60,810 nucleotides of DNA from an uncultured Schlesneria sp. (GCA_903858935.1 CAIOKO010000217.1:1-60810), one strand, 5' to 3'; positions 35,796 to 45,300 are shown, counted from the first letter of the stretch. Numbers and translations: made by a program. The notes: generated by a model not told the origin, from the letters alone.

Positions 35796-36704
35796 ATGAC
35801 GCAAGTACCTTCCGTCGTCATTGAGATCGCTCACCTCAGCGCGTGGCTGATGGCTCTGGTCGTGATCTTCATACCTCTTGAGCGAATCTTCTCAGTGCGA
35901 CCACAGAGGTTTTTTCGTAAGGGGATTGGCGTCGACCTGGCGTATTACTTCATCAGCGGTCTTGTTCCAGCCGTCCTGCTGGCGTTCCCGGTCAGCTTGC
36001 TTGCCTGGCTGTCGCACCGTTTCGTTCCAAACTTCATATTGGAGGGGGCGGGGTCGTTGCCCCCCTGGGCTCGCATTGTCGCGGGTTTATTTCTCGTGGA
36101 TGTCGGTTATTACTGGGGCCATCGCTGGTGCCATGAGGTGCCATTCCTCTGGCGGTTCCACGCAGTTCACCATAGTGCCGAGGAGATGGACTTCCTGGTC
36201 AGCAGCCGGTCTCATCCGTTCGACATTGTCTTCGGCCATTTCTGCGGCCTGGTGCCGTTATACGTACTGGGTCTGGCGGGGCCGACCAGGGAGCAGGGGG
36301 GGAGCGACGTGGCACTCGTGGTCAAAATAATCGGTCTGTTCTGGGGGTTCTTCATTCACTCCAACTTGAACTGGCGGTTTGGACCGCTTGAGTGGCTGAT
36401 CTCCACGCCCGCGTTCCACCACTGGCATCACACCAAGACCGGGCCGATCGACCGCAACTATTGTGCGACCTTGCCCTGGGTCGACTGGCTGTTCGGGACA
36501 CTTTACCTGCCGAAAGAGTGGCCGTCGGATTATGGGATTAAAGGGCCGATGTCGGATTCCCTGGTCGACCAGCTGATGAACCCGATTTTTCCGCCAGCGG
36601 CCGCAACCACGTCGGTATCGGTATCGGTATCGGTATCGGCAGCGCCAGTGGCCGCTACCGAGTCTCACTCAAACGAACCCGATGCGGTCTCAAGAGTGGA
36701 TTAA
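35796..36704 (+). CDS. sterol desaturase / fatty acid hydroxylase family protein
   Basis: A 302-residue membrane di-iron enzyme; GAGGA lies just upstream of the ATG. The three histidine boxes are present: HRWCHE, FHAVHHS and FHHWHH, with the early membrane helices (LMALVVIFIPLERIF, LVPAVLLAFPVSLLAWL) before them. Family members hydroxylate or desaturate sterols, hopanoid-like or fatty acyl chains in the inner membrane; the substrate here is unknown. The C-terminal 35 residues contain a VSVSVSVS run coded by a GGTATC microsatellite and look non-essential. The gene appears to be single, with 240 nt of spacer upstream. Confidence 0.88.
   Translation: MTQVPSVVIEIAHLSAWLMALVVIFIPLERIFSVRPQRFFRKGIGVDLAYYFISGLVPAVLLAFPVSLLAWLSHRFVPNFILEGAGSLPPWARIVAGLFLVDVGYYWGHRWCHEVPFLWRFHAVHHSAEEMDFLVSSRSHPFDIVFGHFCGLVPLYVLGLAGPTREQGGSDVALVVKIIGLFWGFFIHSNLNWRFGPLEWLISTPAFHHWHHTKTGPIDRNYCATLPWVDWLFGTLYLPKEWPSDYGIKGPMSDSLVDQLMNPIFPPAAATTSVSVSVSVSAAPVAATESHSNEPDAVSRVD
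36613..36640 (+). repeat. GGTATC hexanucleotide microsatellite within a coding region
   Basis: Four consecutive units encode Val-Ser repeats near the C-terminus of the desaturase. Gain or loss of units keeps frame. Confidence 0.8.
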
Positions 36705-37012
36705 ACAGGCTTTTCGATATCGAAGCGGTTTGGCCGTTATTCGTCCACGGCGAGATCAGTTCGAGACGGAAGGAGAGGTGTCCGGGCGGGCCGACACTTA
36801 GGTTGGATCGCCATACGTTCTCCTGACGAAGTTCGAACGACCGATTGCATTCCAACCGGGAAAATCACGCGTGTTACTGGCACCTGCAAGTTTGACCACG
36901 TCGCCGATCCTCGCGTCGCACGGTCGCCACGATTATAATATGGGCATCTAAGGGCCGTGTCGCATCTGCACTTTGCTGGTCTTTTTGAACTCCCTTTTTT
37001 GCAGCGGGCACC
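36705..37012. other. intergenic, possible -10 box
   Basis: The only notable site is TATAAT at 36934-36939, about 75 nt before the next start codon, without a clear -35. Nothing else is recognised. Confidence 0.3.
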
Positions 37013-38113
37013 ATGAGTATCAATCGCGGAATTGTCGTTGCTTCGATCGTCATTTTTGTATGTGGCGGTGACTTCGCCCATGCGCAGGATCGTGATAAAC
37101 AGGTCGACACTGCGGTCGACTTGATCAAACCACGAGTCGCAGCCGGTGGCGTAGCGCCGGAACTTGTCAAAAAGAGAATTCAACTGGTTCCCAAGGTCGA
37201 CGCCGGAATCAAGCCTGCCGACGTGGCGAAGAAGCCTGTCGAGCCCGCCATCGCCCGCGGCGCGGCGACGCCAGTAGACCAGGAGGAACGCGCGATCCGC
37301 GCCAGTGCGGCAGCCTTTACGAAGTTTTACAACGCGCACGACGCCAAAGGGCTGGCGTCACTGTTTTCACCGAAGGCGGAAATGATCGATGAGAACGACA
37401 GAGTCGTGAAGGGGCGCGAAAAGATCGAAGAAGCATTCGCGAGTGTGTTCAAGAATTTTCCTGACGCCTCGATGGAGGTCGATATCACATCGATCCGCGT
37501 TCTGACACCCATGCTGGCCATTGAAGAAGGGTCGGCGCGGTCGAAAGATTCCAAGGAAGATCCTGAAGACGCTACGGTCTACGTTGCAATCCATGTGAAG
37601 GTCGACGGGAATTGGCAGCTTGCCTGCGTCCGCGACTGGAACGCTCCGACTGCCGCTTTGACGCCCCATGACCACCTCGAACGAGATCTCTCGTGGCTGA
37701 TCGGCGAATGGACTCAGGAGAGCCCTGATTCTGTGGTACACACTGTCTGCCGATGGCATGACAATGGCAACTTTCTGATGCAGGAATTCAAGGTCAACGT
37801 CGCTGGCCAGGTTGCGATGTCCGGAACGGTCCGCATCGGCTGGAACGCGGTGACGAAGCAGTTTCAATCATGGACCTTTGATTCGCACGGGGGCCATTCC
37901 ACAGGATTCTGGGTCAACGCTGGCGACCGCTGGATCGTGAAAATGCAGGGAGCAACCGCTAACGGCGAAACAGGCTCGTCGACGAACTATTACCGCCCAA
38001 TCGACGCCGATACCACCGCTTGGGGATCAATCGACCGCATCATTGATGGTGAAGCGATCGAAGACATTAACGAGATTATTGTCAAACGCCGGCCTCCGCT
38101 TCCGGCAGAATAG
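37013..38113 (+). CDS. secreted SnoaL/NTF2-like protein (SgcJ/EcaC type)
   Basis: A 366-residue protein with a signal peptide (IVVASIVIFVCGGDFAHAQ). A variable Lys/Ala/Val-rich stretch follows (to about residue 95), then an NTF2-like domain with FTKFYNAHDAKGLASLF and VVKGREKIEEAF, the pattern of the SgcJ/EcaC group. A second domain of about 150 residues (LSWLIGEWTQESPD, WHDNGNFLMQEF, GWNAVTKQFQSWTFD) resembles a lipocalin-like or DUF1579-type beta barrel. No catalytic site can be named. The next gene starts 56 nt after the stop on the same strand, so the two may be co-transcribed. The same combination is common in planctomycetes as far as I recall, with function unknown. Confidence 0.75.
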   Translation: MSINRGIVVASIVIFVCGGDFAHAQDRDKQVDTAVDLIKPRVAAGGVAPELVKKRIQLVPKVDAGIKPADVAKKPVEPAIARGAATPVDQEERAIRASAAAFTKFYNAHDAKGLASLFSPKAEMIDENDRVVKGREKIEEAFASVFKNFPDASMEVDITSIRVLTPMLAIEEGSARSKDSKEDPEDATVYVAIHVKVDGNWQLACVRDWNAPTAALTPHDHLERDLSWLIGEWTQESPDSVVHTVCRWHDNGNFLMQEFKVNVAGQVAMSGTVRIGWNAVTKQFQSWTFDSHGGHSTGFWVNAGDRWIVKMQGATANGETGSSTNYYRPIDADTTAWGSIDRIIDGEAIEDINEIIVKRRPPLPAE

Positions 38114-38169
38114 GTGCCTGACAGTTTTTACGAATTCAACTGCATCGGACTGTTCGAGAGAATCAAACT

Positions 38170-40053
38170 ATGAGAATCAAATCTGTCTGTGCCGTCTTGT
38201 TATCTGCGGCGATGTTAATACCTTCTGAAGCGGTCTTCGCACGCGGTTTCGGCGGTCGAGGTGGCGGCGGGGGCGGCTTTGGTGGTGGTGGAGCTCGCCC
38301 CAGCTTTGGTGGTGGTGGCGGCGGGTTTGGCGGCGGTGGTGGAGCACGACCCAACTTCGGCGGGGGTGGGGGCGGAGGTTTTGGCGGCGGCAACTTTGGC
38401 GGGGGTGGCGCGCGGCCTAACTTTGGCGGCGGCGGAATCGGCGGAGGGTCGAACTTTGGAGGTGGTGCGAGACCGGATATTGGCAATATCTCCAATCATA
38501 GCCCCTCGTTCAGTCATCCCATCGGGGGAGGATCGTTCCAACAGAATTTCGGCGGCGGAAATCGGCCCCAGTTCGATGGTGGCGGAAATCGCTTCGGCGG
38601 CGGACTAAATGGCGAGCGCAACCCATTTGCAGGGGGAAATCAAGGTGGGATGCGCCCCAATGTCAACGGAGGGATTGGCGACCGCACGAATATCGGGGGC
38701 GGGATCGGCAATCGTACGGACATCGGTAACCGGACAAATATCGGAAACCGTACGAACATCGGCCAGATCGGCAACAATAATTTCAACAACATACACAATA
38801 ACATTAACATCGCCTCCAACCGCCCTTACTACAACAACTGGCAGCATGGCAATTGGAATGGCAACTGGAACCACCCTGCGGGTGGCGGGTACTGGAATGG
38901 CTGGGCCCATGGTTACGCGAATGGGTACAACCACGGCTACTGGAATGGTGGCTGGGGTGGTTACTGGCACGGCGGATGGGGTGGGTATTGGGGACGTCCC
39001 TGGTATGCCGCACCCATCACCTGGGGCCTTGGTGCCTGGGCACTCGGCTCGATCATGTATAACTCAGGCTATGCAAGTTACAGCAATCCCTACTATGTCA
39101 GTGGCGGCGGAACTTCCGCGTATTACGACTATTCACAGCCAATCACGGTGATCAACCAGCAGCCTGGCGACGCGACGATCGTGGACGCCTCTGGCGTTGC
39201 CACTCCTGCTGTCAATAATCAGGCGACCTCGCCCGAAGTGCAGGAGGGGACCGCTCACATGGAATTGGCCCGCTCAGCATTTAAGCAGTTAGACTATGTC
39301 ACGGCATCACACGAAATCGACGCAGCGATCAAAGCGCTGCCGAAGGATGCCGCATTGCACGAATTTCGTGCTCTCATTTTCTTCGCGACGAAAGACTACA
39401 AGCAGGCGGCGGCGACTTTGTACGCCGTATTGTCAGCCGGACCTGGATGGGATTGGACGACGTTGGGGAGCATGTATGCCAACGTGACAACGTATACCGA
39501 ACAACTCAGAGCGCTGGAGTCTTACACCAGCGCCAATCCATCCGCCGCTGACGCACGGTTTGTTCTGGCTTACCACTATCTCGCTTGTGGACATCCCGAT
39601 GCAGCCCGCAAACAATATGCACACGTGGTGGAACTGCTTCCGAACGATCAACTTTCGGCGCAACTGCTCAAACTCGTCGGGGAAGATCAGGCCTCAAAAG
39701 AAGCCAGCCAGCCGACCCCCCAGCCGCCCGATGCCACAGCCTCTAGCGATCAACCTGTCGCGCCACAATCCATTGATGCGGCAAAGATCGTTGGCAAGTG
39801 GACGGCAAAGCGACCTGATGGCTCAGCATTTTCCCTCGACTTGACCGCCGATTCAAAGTTCACGTGGTCATTCGAGCAAGCGGGAAAGAAGCAGGAATTC
39901 GGAGGCAAATACTCAGTGGACGGCGCGGTCCTTGTCCTTGAGCGAGCAGACGGCGCTCAGATGCCCGGGCTAGTCGTGCTCTCTGACAACGGCTTCAATT
40001 TCAAGCTGTACGGCGGTGCTCCCGACGATCCGGGATTGGATTTCAAGAAATAA
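38170..40053 (+). CDS. exported Gly-rich protein with TPR-like region
   Basis: This 627-residue protein has a signal peptide (VCAVLLSAAMLIPSEAVFA). A Gly/Phe/Arg/Asn-rich repeat region follows (about residues 20-220) with GGGG runs and many TNIGNRTNIG-type units. Then comes a Trp/Gly/Tyr-rich segment (about 225-300). From about 355 a helical tetratricopeptide-like region contains MELARSAFKQLDYVTASHEI and YYLACGHPDAARKQY. The last 90 residues form a beta-rich domain starting VGKWTAKRPDGSAFSLDL. The protein is probably periplasmic or surface-bound. The glycine region is low-complexity DNA that creates long false frames on the other strand. It follows the SnoaL-like gene by 56 nt. Confidence 0.8.
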   Translation: MRIKSVCAVLLSAAMLIPSEAVFARGFGGRGGGGGGFGGGGARPSFGGGGGGFGGGGGARPNFGGGGGGGFGGGNFGGGGARPNFGGGGIGGGSNFGGGARPDIGNISNHSPSFSHPIGGGSFQQNFGGGNRPQFDGGGNRFGGGLNGERNPFAGGNQGGMRPNVNGGIGDRTNIGGGIGNRTDIGNRTNIGNRTNIGQIGNNNFNNIHNNINIASNRPYYNNWQHGNWNGNWNHPAGGGYWNGWAHGYANGYNHGYWNGGWGGYWHGGWGGYWGRPWYAAPITWGLGAWALGSIMYNSGYASYSNPYYVSGGGTSAYYDYSQPITVINQQPGDATIVDASGVATPAVNNQATSPEVQEGTAHMELARSAFKQLDYVTASHEIDAAIKALPKDAALHEFRALIFFATKDYKQAAATLYAVLSAGPGWDWTTLGSMYANVTTYTEQLRALESYTSANPSAADARFVLAYHYLACGHPDAARKQYAHVVELLPNDQLSAQLLKLVGEDQASKEASQPTPQPPDATASSDQPVAPQSIDAAKIVGKWTAKRPDGSAFSLDLTADSKFTWSFEQAGKKQEFGGKYSVDGAVLVLERADGAQMPGLVVLSDNGFNFKLYGGAPDDPGLDFKK

Positions 40054-40142
40054 AGTCTCAGCATCGACCGGCAACGACGCCTGAATTCCGTCAAATGTTT
40101 CACCGCGATGTTTTTACCAATAGCTGAAAGACGAGTCTTTAC

Positions 40143-41108
40143 ATGGGCTTGATTGTTCGATTGTGTCGTACCGCAGTCCGTAACGTGCGGAATGCCTTTC
40201 AGAGTCCGATCGTTTTGCTTGCAGTGTTTCTGCAGATGTTTCAAACGGCCAGTGCATGGGCGGATACCCTTTATGTTACGGAATATAATTCGGGCCGCGT
40301 GACGGCGATCGCTGCCAACGGTACGAAGAGCGTCTTTACTACGTCCGGACTCGACAGTCCCTATGGAATTGCAGTCGATAAGACCGGCAATGTTTATGTT
40401 AATAATCATCTCAGCGGTACGGTTCGCGAATACTCTCCTTCGGGCACAAATATCGGCACTCTTTCTTTTACTGGATCCTATCCAGCGCAAATGACATTCG
40501 ATGCAACTGGCAATCTTTACCTGGCGAACTACGGTGCGAATACCGTCGAGAAATTCTCGTCAACGGGGGCCGACTTGGGAGTCATTGCCACCGGTCTGCA
40601 TAGTCCGACCTCCGTGGCTGTCGACGCATCCGGCAACCTGTATGTGACAGAGCTTACATCAAACGATGTCGTAAAGTTCTCTTCGACGGGTGTTCTGTTG
40701 GGAACCTTCGCTTCTGGTTTGAATTCCCCCGAAGACCTTGCTTTTGACTCAAAGGGGAACCTTTACGTTGCAAATTATGGCAGTAATTCCATCGAAAAGT
40801 TTTCATCGACGGGAGTTGACCTTGGCCCCTTCGCCTCCGGGTTGAACAGCCCAAACGGTTTGGCGTTCGACTCATCTGGCAACTTATATGTGGCGAATTA
40901 TTCAAACGGTACGATTCGAGAATACTCTGCGGATGGAACAGATCTGGGAAATTTCGCTACCGGCCTCAGCAATGTCGCTTATCTTGCAATTTACTCGGAT
41001 CAGACGACAACGGTCCCGACCCCTTCGTCATTGACGCTTTTTGTCATCGGCGGATTAATTCTTTTCGGTTGGCGACAATGGCAAGACGGCCAAGCAGTCG
41101 TAACGTGA
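40143..41108 (+). CDS. NHL-repeat beta-propeller protein with PEP-CTERM-like tail
   Basis: A 321-residue exported protein. After the signal peptide (about residues 15-40, ending AWA) come five to six repeats of about 42 residues with G-N-[LV]-Y-[LV]-x-N/E motifs (GNVYVNNH, GNLYLANYG, GNLYVTEL, GNLYVANYG, GNLYVANYS) and SPxGxA/F-D between them. This is an NHL/SMP-30-type propeller. The C-terminus VPTPSSLTLFVIGGLILFG then WRQWQ has the shape of a PEP-CTERM tail with T replacing E. Likely surface-displayed; the ligand is unknown. A weak terminator lies at 41184. Confidence 0.8.
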   Translation: MGLIVRLCRTAVRNVRNAFQSPIVLLAVFLQMFQTASAWADTLYVTEYNSGRVTAIAANGTKSVFTTSGLDSPYGIAVDKTGNVYVNNHLSGTVREYSPSGTNIGTLSFTGSYPAQMTFDATGNLYLANYGANTVEKFSSTGADLGVIATGLHSPTSVAVDASGNLYVTELTSNDVVKFSSTGVLLGTFASGLNSPEDLAFDSKGNLYVANYGSNSIEKFSSTGVDLGPFASGLNSPNGLAFDSSGNLYVANYSNGTIREYSADGTDLGNFATGLSNVAYLAIYSDQTTTVPTPSSLTLFVIGGLILFGWRQWQDGQAVVT

Positions 41109-41183
41109 ATAACTCGGAAACCCCGTTTAGTTCGGGTGTTACCAAAGGTACTATCCGCCGATCGGGAATCGATGGGTGTCCGT

Positions 41184-41212
41184 CTTTGCGACTGTTAGCA
41201 AAGTCGTTTTTT
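41184..41212 (+). terminator. weak intrinsic terminator
   Basis: CTTTGC/GCAAAG stem of 6 bp with an 8-nt loop, then TCG and T6. It lies between the convergent NHL and M24 genes. Confidence 0.5.
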
Positions 41213-41280
41213 GTTGATCAGCGTCGACCTCGGATAGATTTCCCAACCGTTCAAAAAATTATGAAACGTCCCCGAACGGA

Positions 41281-42462
41281 TCAAAAATCTTTCAGGATCG
41301 GGATCACCGATCTTTGAAGCTCGCCGGCTGTGACGTGGACTTGGCCTGTTCGATCGACGAAGACATCGACTTCGCTGCGAACGCCGAATTCGGGCAGGTA
41401 AATTCCTGGCTCGATCGAGAAGCAGCAGCCGGGGAGGATTCTGCGGGTTTCATGGGTTTCCAAATTGTCGATGTTTGCTCCGTTACCGTGTGTTTCCTGG
41501 CCGATACTATGGCCGGTGCGGTGAACGAAGTATTGGCCGTAGCCCGCTTTTTCGATGACGTGGCGCGACGCGTCGTCGACTTCATAACCCTGTAAGACCT
41601 GCTTGGCTGCGAAACGGTCGCGAACGAGTTGAATGGCCGCATCGCGTGCTGCCGCGACGATTTGAAAAATTGCTTCGTACTTCGTGGGAACGGTGTCGCC
41701 GACAAAGCCGGTGCGGGTCAAATCGCTATAAACGGCTCGTGGCTTGTCGAGCTTGGCCCACAGATCGACGAGGACAAAGTCCCCTTTTCTGATCGGAGCC
41801 TTTCCCGTCTCATAGTGCGGGTCGCCGCTGTTGGCGTTCACGCCGACGATTGGCGGGTGATACGTGGTCAAACCGTGTTTCGCGAAATGAGCCATGATCA
41901 CATCGCGAACGGCCGCTTCGGTTGTCTCGCCTCGTGATCGGATCTCGCTCGCGATGAAACTCCATGCCGCGACATAGGCCGAATCGGTGTGGCGACTCGC
42001 TTCAAGATGCATGGCCCATTGAGCGTCGTCCCAGACCGCTTCGAACAGTTGAATCAGGTCGCCTGAAGGAATGACATCGACTCCACTGGCCTTCACCAGT
42101 TCGACTGTTCCTGCATCGACGCGCGAAATATAAGGGTTGCCGTTACGAGGAGAATACTCCATCGCCACTCGCTTGCGGCCTGCGACAAGGCTTGCGACCC
42201 CTGCTTCGAACTCCTGCCACTTGAGATAAACAATTCGATCTCCTGGCAGATGATCGAGCGCACCCGACTCAATACGATGGACCAGCTTCTTCGGCGGCCC
42301 TTCGCTCGGGATGAAGTACATCCATCGACGTGATCCGGCAGGCCCGTCGGGAAATTGAAGGATTCGTCGAGCGAGAATATTGCTGGCTCGAAAATCGTAA
42401 AGCAGCCAGCCGTCGAGCTTGCTTTCACGAATTGCTGCTTGAATCGCTGGGAGATCGAACAT
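41281..42462 (-). CDS. M24 family metallopeptidase (aminopeptidase P / Xaa-Pro type)
   Basis: A 393-residue cytoplasmic enzyme that removes N-terminal residues next to proline, or a close relative (creatinase fold). The N-terminal domain starts MFDLPAIQAAIRES. The C-terminal pita-bread domain has the complete two-metal set: DLWAK (Asp), SDLTRTG (Asp), HRTGHSIG (His), SIEPG (Glu) and SEVDV (Glu). There is no signal peptide. The upstream neighbour on the same strand ends 45 nt away on the far side and encodes an unrelated secreted protein, so an operon is possible but not required. Substrate specificity cannot be read from sequence. Confidence 0.9.
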   Translation of the reverse strand: MFDLPAIQAAIRESKLDGWLLYDFRASNILARRILQFPDGPAGSRRWMYFIPSEGPPKKLVHRIESGALDHLPGDRIVYLKWQEFEAGVASLVAGRKRVAMEYSPRNGNPYISRVDAGTVELVKASGVDVIPSGDLIQLFEAVWDDAQWAMHLEASRHTDSAYVAAWSFIASEIRSRGETTEAAVRDVIMAHFAKHGLTTYHPPIVGVNANSGDPHYETGKAPIRKGDFVLVDLWAKLDKPRAVYSDLTRTGFVGDTVPTKYEAIFQIVAAARDAAIQLVRDRFAAKQVLQGYEVDDASRHVIEKAGYGQYFVHRTGHSIGQETHGNGANIDNLETHETRRILPGCCFSIEPGIYLPEFGVRSEVDVFVDRTGQVHVTAGELQRSVIPILKDF

Positions 42463-42507
42463 GGATTTTTCTTCTCGTCACCCTGAATCAGGTGCTGAAT
42501 GGCGGTT

Positions 42508-43737
42508 TCAATTGGATGTTGCGTCGGGTTGTTTGGCTTTTGCAGGTGCCAACCCACCCCCCGCTTGTTTCACCGATTGAACGAATTCCGGGTCCAGGCT
42601 GTCAAGGAAGGACTGAGCTTTGGCCGCGTGATCCGGTAGTTTGGCGCCGGCCCCGGTGGGGGCGTCTTTACGGCAGCTGAGCGCATACGCGACGATTTTT
42701 TCTTTAGCGGATCGAGAATCCCAGGGATCGCGACCGTAGGCGGCGATCAATTGATCGAGCGGTTTCCAGTCTTTCCAGCGAGCCAAGTCGACGACTGCCA
42801 GGTCGGCAAGTTCGGGACGGTCCAGGAACCGTCGCATGGCCGCTCGAAGGGGTTCTTCACCAAACTGACTGCGTCGGTAATCCCACAAAAAAACGAGCGT
42901 CATTCGCATACCGTTCAGGTCCGACAGTTGGTCATTCGACAATTTCGCAGGAAGAGAGTCGATCTTCTGGACGATCATCGACTGCAATCCCGCATCACCG
43001 CGCAGCAACAGGTAACCTCCCATCAAACCATCGAAGCCGATCCGGTTGTCGTTGGGGTCGACCGTCTGAATTCGACGTTTGAGGTATTCTGCATCGTCGT
43101 CGTTTCCACACAGTCCAAGCAGCATTCCATAAAACGCCCGGCGAACAATCAGTTGACGGTTTGGATCTTCCAGCCAGCCTCTAACTTTGGCGCGAGAAAC
43201 CTGTGGAGCGAGTTGTTCGACATCCTCGAATTTCGACCTCGCAAATTCACTAAAGGCGTCAGTCGAAATGGTGTTATTATTATCATCAAGAAATTTGAGG
43301 AAATAGGCGAGTCGTTCGACGGGTGGGCTTTCTAGCGAGGGGGCGTTTCGAAGGTATTTTTCTTCACGACCCAACTCGTCCATTTCGATCGGCAGGCTCC
43401 ATTCCATTTCGTCATTTTTCAGCTGACCCATCAACAGGAATAAATCGCCTGGTTTTCCCGTGACACCGATCGGTATTTCGATTTTTGCCCCTGGCTTGTA
43501 GGAGTCAGAAGGACGCACTTGTTTCAGGACCTCGAACGTCGTCTTCTGCATTGACAGTTCTTCACCGTCCACAGAACTCAGAAATTTTACGACGCACGCC
43601 GCCTCAGATTGAGCGAGTTTTTCGCTGAGCGTTGCATCGGTCGGCGGGCAAAACGGGCACGCATGAACGACGAAAGCAGCAGCGGCCGTGATACAGGCAA
43701 TGAATCCGATCAATGAAAAGCGCCGATTCCGTGGCAT
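42508..43737 (-). CDS. secreted CPFC-motif protein, paralogue 1
   Basis: A 409-residue protein with a signal peptide (FSLIGFIACITAAAAFVVHA) directly followed by CPFCPP, a possible redox or metal-binding Cys pair. Next comes a small beta domain (AQSEAACVVKFLSSVDGEE, PIGVTGKPGDLFLLMG) and a long helical region (LAYFLKFLDDNNNTISTDAF, MRRFLDRPELADLAVVDLA), HEAT-like in feel. It is clearly paralogous to the gene at 43938 along its entire length. No family name comes to mind; I believe it is planctomycete-specific. The C-terminus is Pro/Lys-rich. Confidence 0.8.
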   Translation of the reverse strand: MPRNRRFSLIGFIACITAAAAFVVHACPFCPPTDATLSEKLAQSEAACVVKFLSSVDGEELSMQKTTFEVLKQVRPSDSYKPGAKIEIPIGVTGKPGDLFLLMGQLKNDEMEWSLPIEMDELGREEKYLRNAPSLESPPVERLAYFLKFLDDNNNTISTDAFSEFARSKFEDVEQLAPQVSRAKVRGWLEDPNRQLIVRRAFYGMLLGLCGNDDDAEYLKRRIQTVDPNDNRIGFDGLMGGYLLLRGDAGLQSMIVQKIDSLPAKLSNDQLSDLNGMRMTLVFLWDYRRSQFGEEPLRAAMRRFLDRPELADLAVVDLARWKDWKPLDQLIAAYGRDPWDSRSAKEKIVAYALSCRKDAPTGAGAKLPDHAAKAQSFLDSLDPEFVQSVKQAGGGLAPAKAKQPDATSN

Positions 43738-43773
43738 CTTGAACCCCAGTGTAATGGGTGGCGTGGTCGTTAT

Positions 43774-43870
43774 GGGGTCGGGTGTTCAAATTTCAAGATT
43801 GGCCGTTAAAGCGATTTCCATTTGTTAATCAAGTTGCTCGGCCAATCTTGAAATCTGAACGCCAGACCCC
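43774..43870. repeat. 97-nt inverted repeat between the two paralogues
   Basis: GGGGTC-x-GG, then TTCAAATTTCAAGATTGGCCG, is inverted as CGGCCAATCTTGAAATCTGAA and GACCCC, around a 35-nt loop. Arms of about 32 bp with few mismatches. It lies just upstream of paralogue 1 and behind paralogue 2. It could be a mobile palindromic repeat acting as a terminator. Confidence 0.7.
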
Positions 43871-43937
43871 CTCTTGATTCGCAATGAAAAACAAAAAGAA
43901 TCCGGGGGTTGACACCGCCCGACTCGCTTTATTTTCC

Positions 43938-45176
43938 TCACTTCAGCAGGAAAAACCGCTTGGCTTCGTTAACGGTTTTCGGGTCTTTCTGTTCCAGTTC
44001 TTCCAGGCATTTCTGGCCTTTCAGGACGTGAGCCGGCAGTTCGACAGGTTCACTCGTTGCTACGGATGGACCAGCAGAAGCACCCGTTGCGGCCGTCGCG
44101 TCTGGCTTCTTTTCGCCCGTGTCTTTGGTACTCGACAGCATGTACCGGACAATCGCTCGTTTCACCGAGGGGATATTTTCCGGGGCATCGTACAGCGACA
44201 TCAACTTATCCTGCACGGACCAGTCCTTCATGCGTGACAAATCGGCGATGACCAGGTCGGCCAGTTCCGGTCGGTCGAGCAACAGTCGCATCGACTGGCG
44301 CAATCGATCGACCGAGATGCGACCATCACCATATTGCCACATGAACCGCAGCGCCTGCATGGCTGCGTAAGTCTCACTGAAGGGAGCTTTTGAGTTGGTC
44401 AGCTTTTGTTTTTCAATCAGCTCCAGACCCTTGTCACCCGTCAGCAGTAGATAACCACCCATGATTCCGTCGACACCCAAACGAAAATCGTCGGTCTGTT
44501 CGACAATCTTTTCTTCCATCAGCTTGGCGTCATCAGCGTTACCACAAAGCCCCAGCATCATACCGTACAGGCCGGTTCGTCCAGGAGACACATCTTTCGA
44601 GGTCAACCACTTTCGCAGCTTTTCACGGGGGAGTTGTTTTCCCAGCTTGGCAACATCGGCATAAGCGGCGTTGGCAAATTCGCCGAACGCATCGTCCGAA
44701 ATCATCTTGTCATCGGTTTCCAGGTACTTGAGGAAGAACGCCAATCGTTCGCCAGGGGGAAGACTTGGTTTGGGCGAATTCCGCATGTAGTCGTACGCGA
44801 CCTTGCTGACCTCCAGAGGGCTGCCCCATTCGATGGCGGAATCGACCTTTGTGCCAAACAGCATGAACTGGTCACCCGGTTTGGCGGATCGATAGCGAAC
44901 GAGGCTGATCTTGCTTCCTTTCGCCAGCTTTCCACCGTCGGGCTGATGAACGACGTCGACGACTTCAAATTCGGTCGACCCTGCGTCCGAGATCTTCGCG
45001 GCCTGACCACCGACCCATTTCACCAATACGACCGCGTCGGATTGAGAAACCTGCTCAGACAGTGTCAGCGATGGTGCCGAGCAAAACGGGCACGCACCAA
45101 CCGTAAATGGCGAGATCATCACTGCCGAGATCATGGCGAGGACGGCAGTCCATTGAAACAATCGAGATGACATCAT
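43938..45176 (-). CDS. secreted CPFC-motif protein, paralogue 2
   Basis: The start is at the tandem ATGs 45176/45173, which follow AGGAG by about 10 nt; an in-frame extension to 45218 lacks support. Signal peptide then CPFCSAP. The layout matches paralogue 1: TLSEQVSQSDAVVLVKWVG, RSAKPGDQFMLFG, PPGERLAFFLKYLETDDK, MMLGLCGNADDAKLMEEKI and LLLDRPELADLVIADLS. The Cys pair, the LCG-N-DDA segment and the RPELADL segment are conserved between the two, so these are likely the functional core. Tandem duplication is inferred. Function unknown. Confidence 0.8.
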   Translation of the reverse strand: MMSSRLFQWTAVLAMISAVMISPFTVGACPFCSAPSLTLSEQVSQSDAVVLVKWVGGQAAKISDAGSTEFEVVDVVHQPDGGKLAKGSKISLVRYRSAKPGDQFMLFGTKVDSAIEWGSPLEVSKVAYDYMRNSPKPSLPPGERLAFFLKYLETDDKMISDDAFGEFANAAYADVAKLGKQLPREKLRKWLTSKDVSPGRTGLYGMMLGLCGNADDAKLMEEKIVEQTDDFRLGVDGIMGGYLLLTGDKGLELIEKQKLTNSKAPFSETYAAMQALRFMWQYGDGRISVDRLRQSMRLLLDRPELADLVIADLSRMKDWSVQDKLMSLYDAPENIPSVKRAIVRYMLSSTKDTGEKKPDATAATGASAGPSVATSEPVELPAHVLKGQKCLEELEQKDPKTVNEAKRFFLLK

Positions 45177-45300
45177 CAGAAAATCTCCTGCAGGGAGAGA
45201 AAGCGTCTTTGCGAACACAGGCGTCCATCAACCGAAAAATATTATACCAAAACTCGTCACGCGGCGCGAGATCAAATCGAATTTGGAATGACCTTCAAAA

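Noticed and set aside
38163-38541. Long Pro-rich and Ala-rich frames opposite the Gly-rich gene
   Set aside because: They are the complement of GGN-rich repeats in 38170-40053 and have no independent support.
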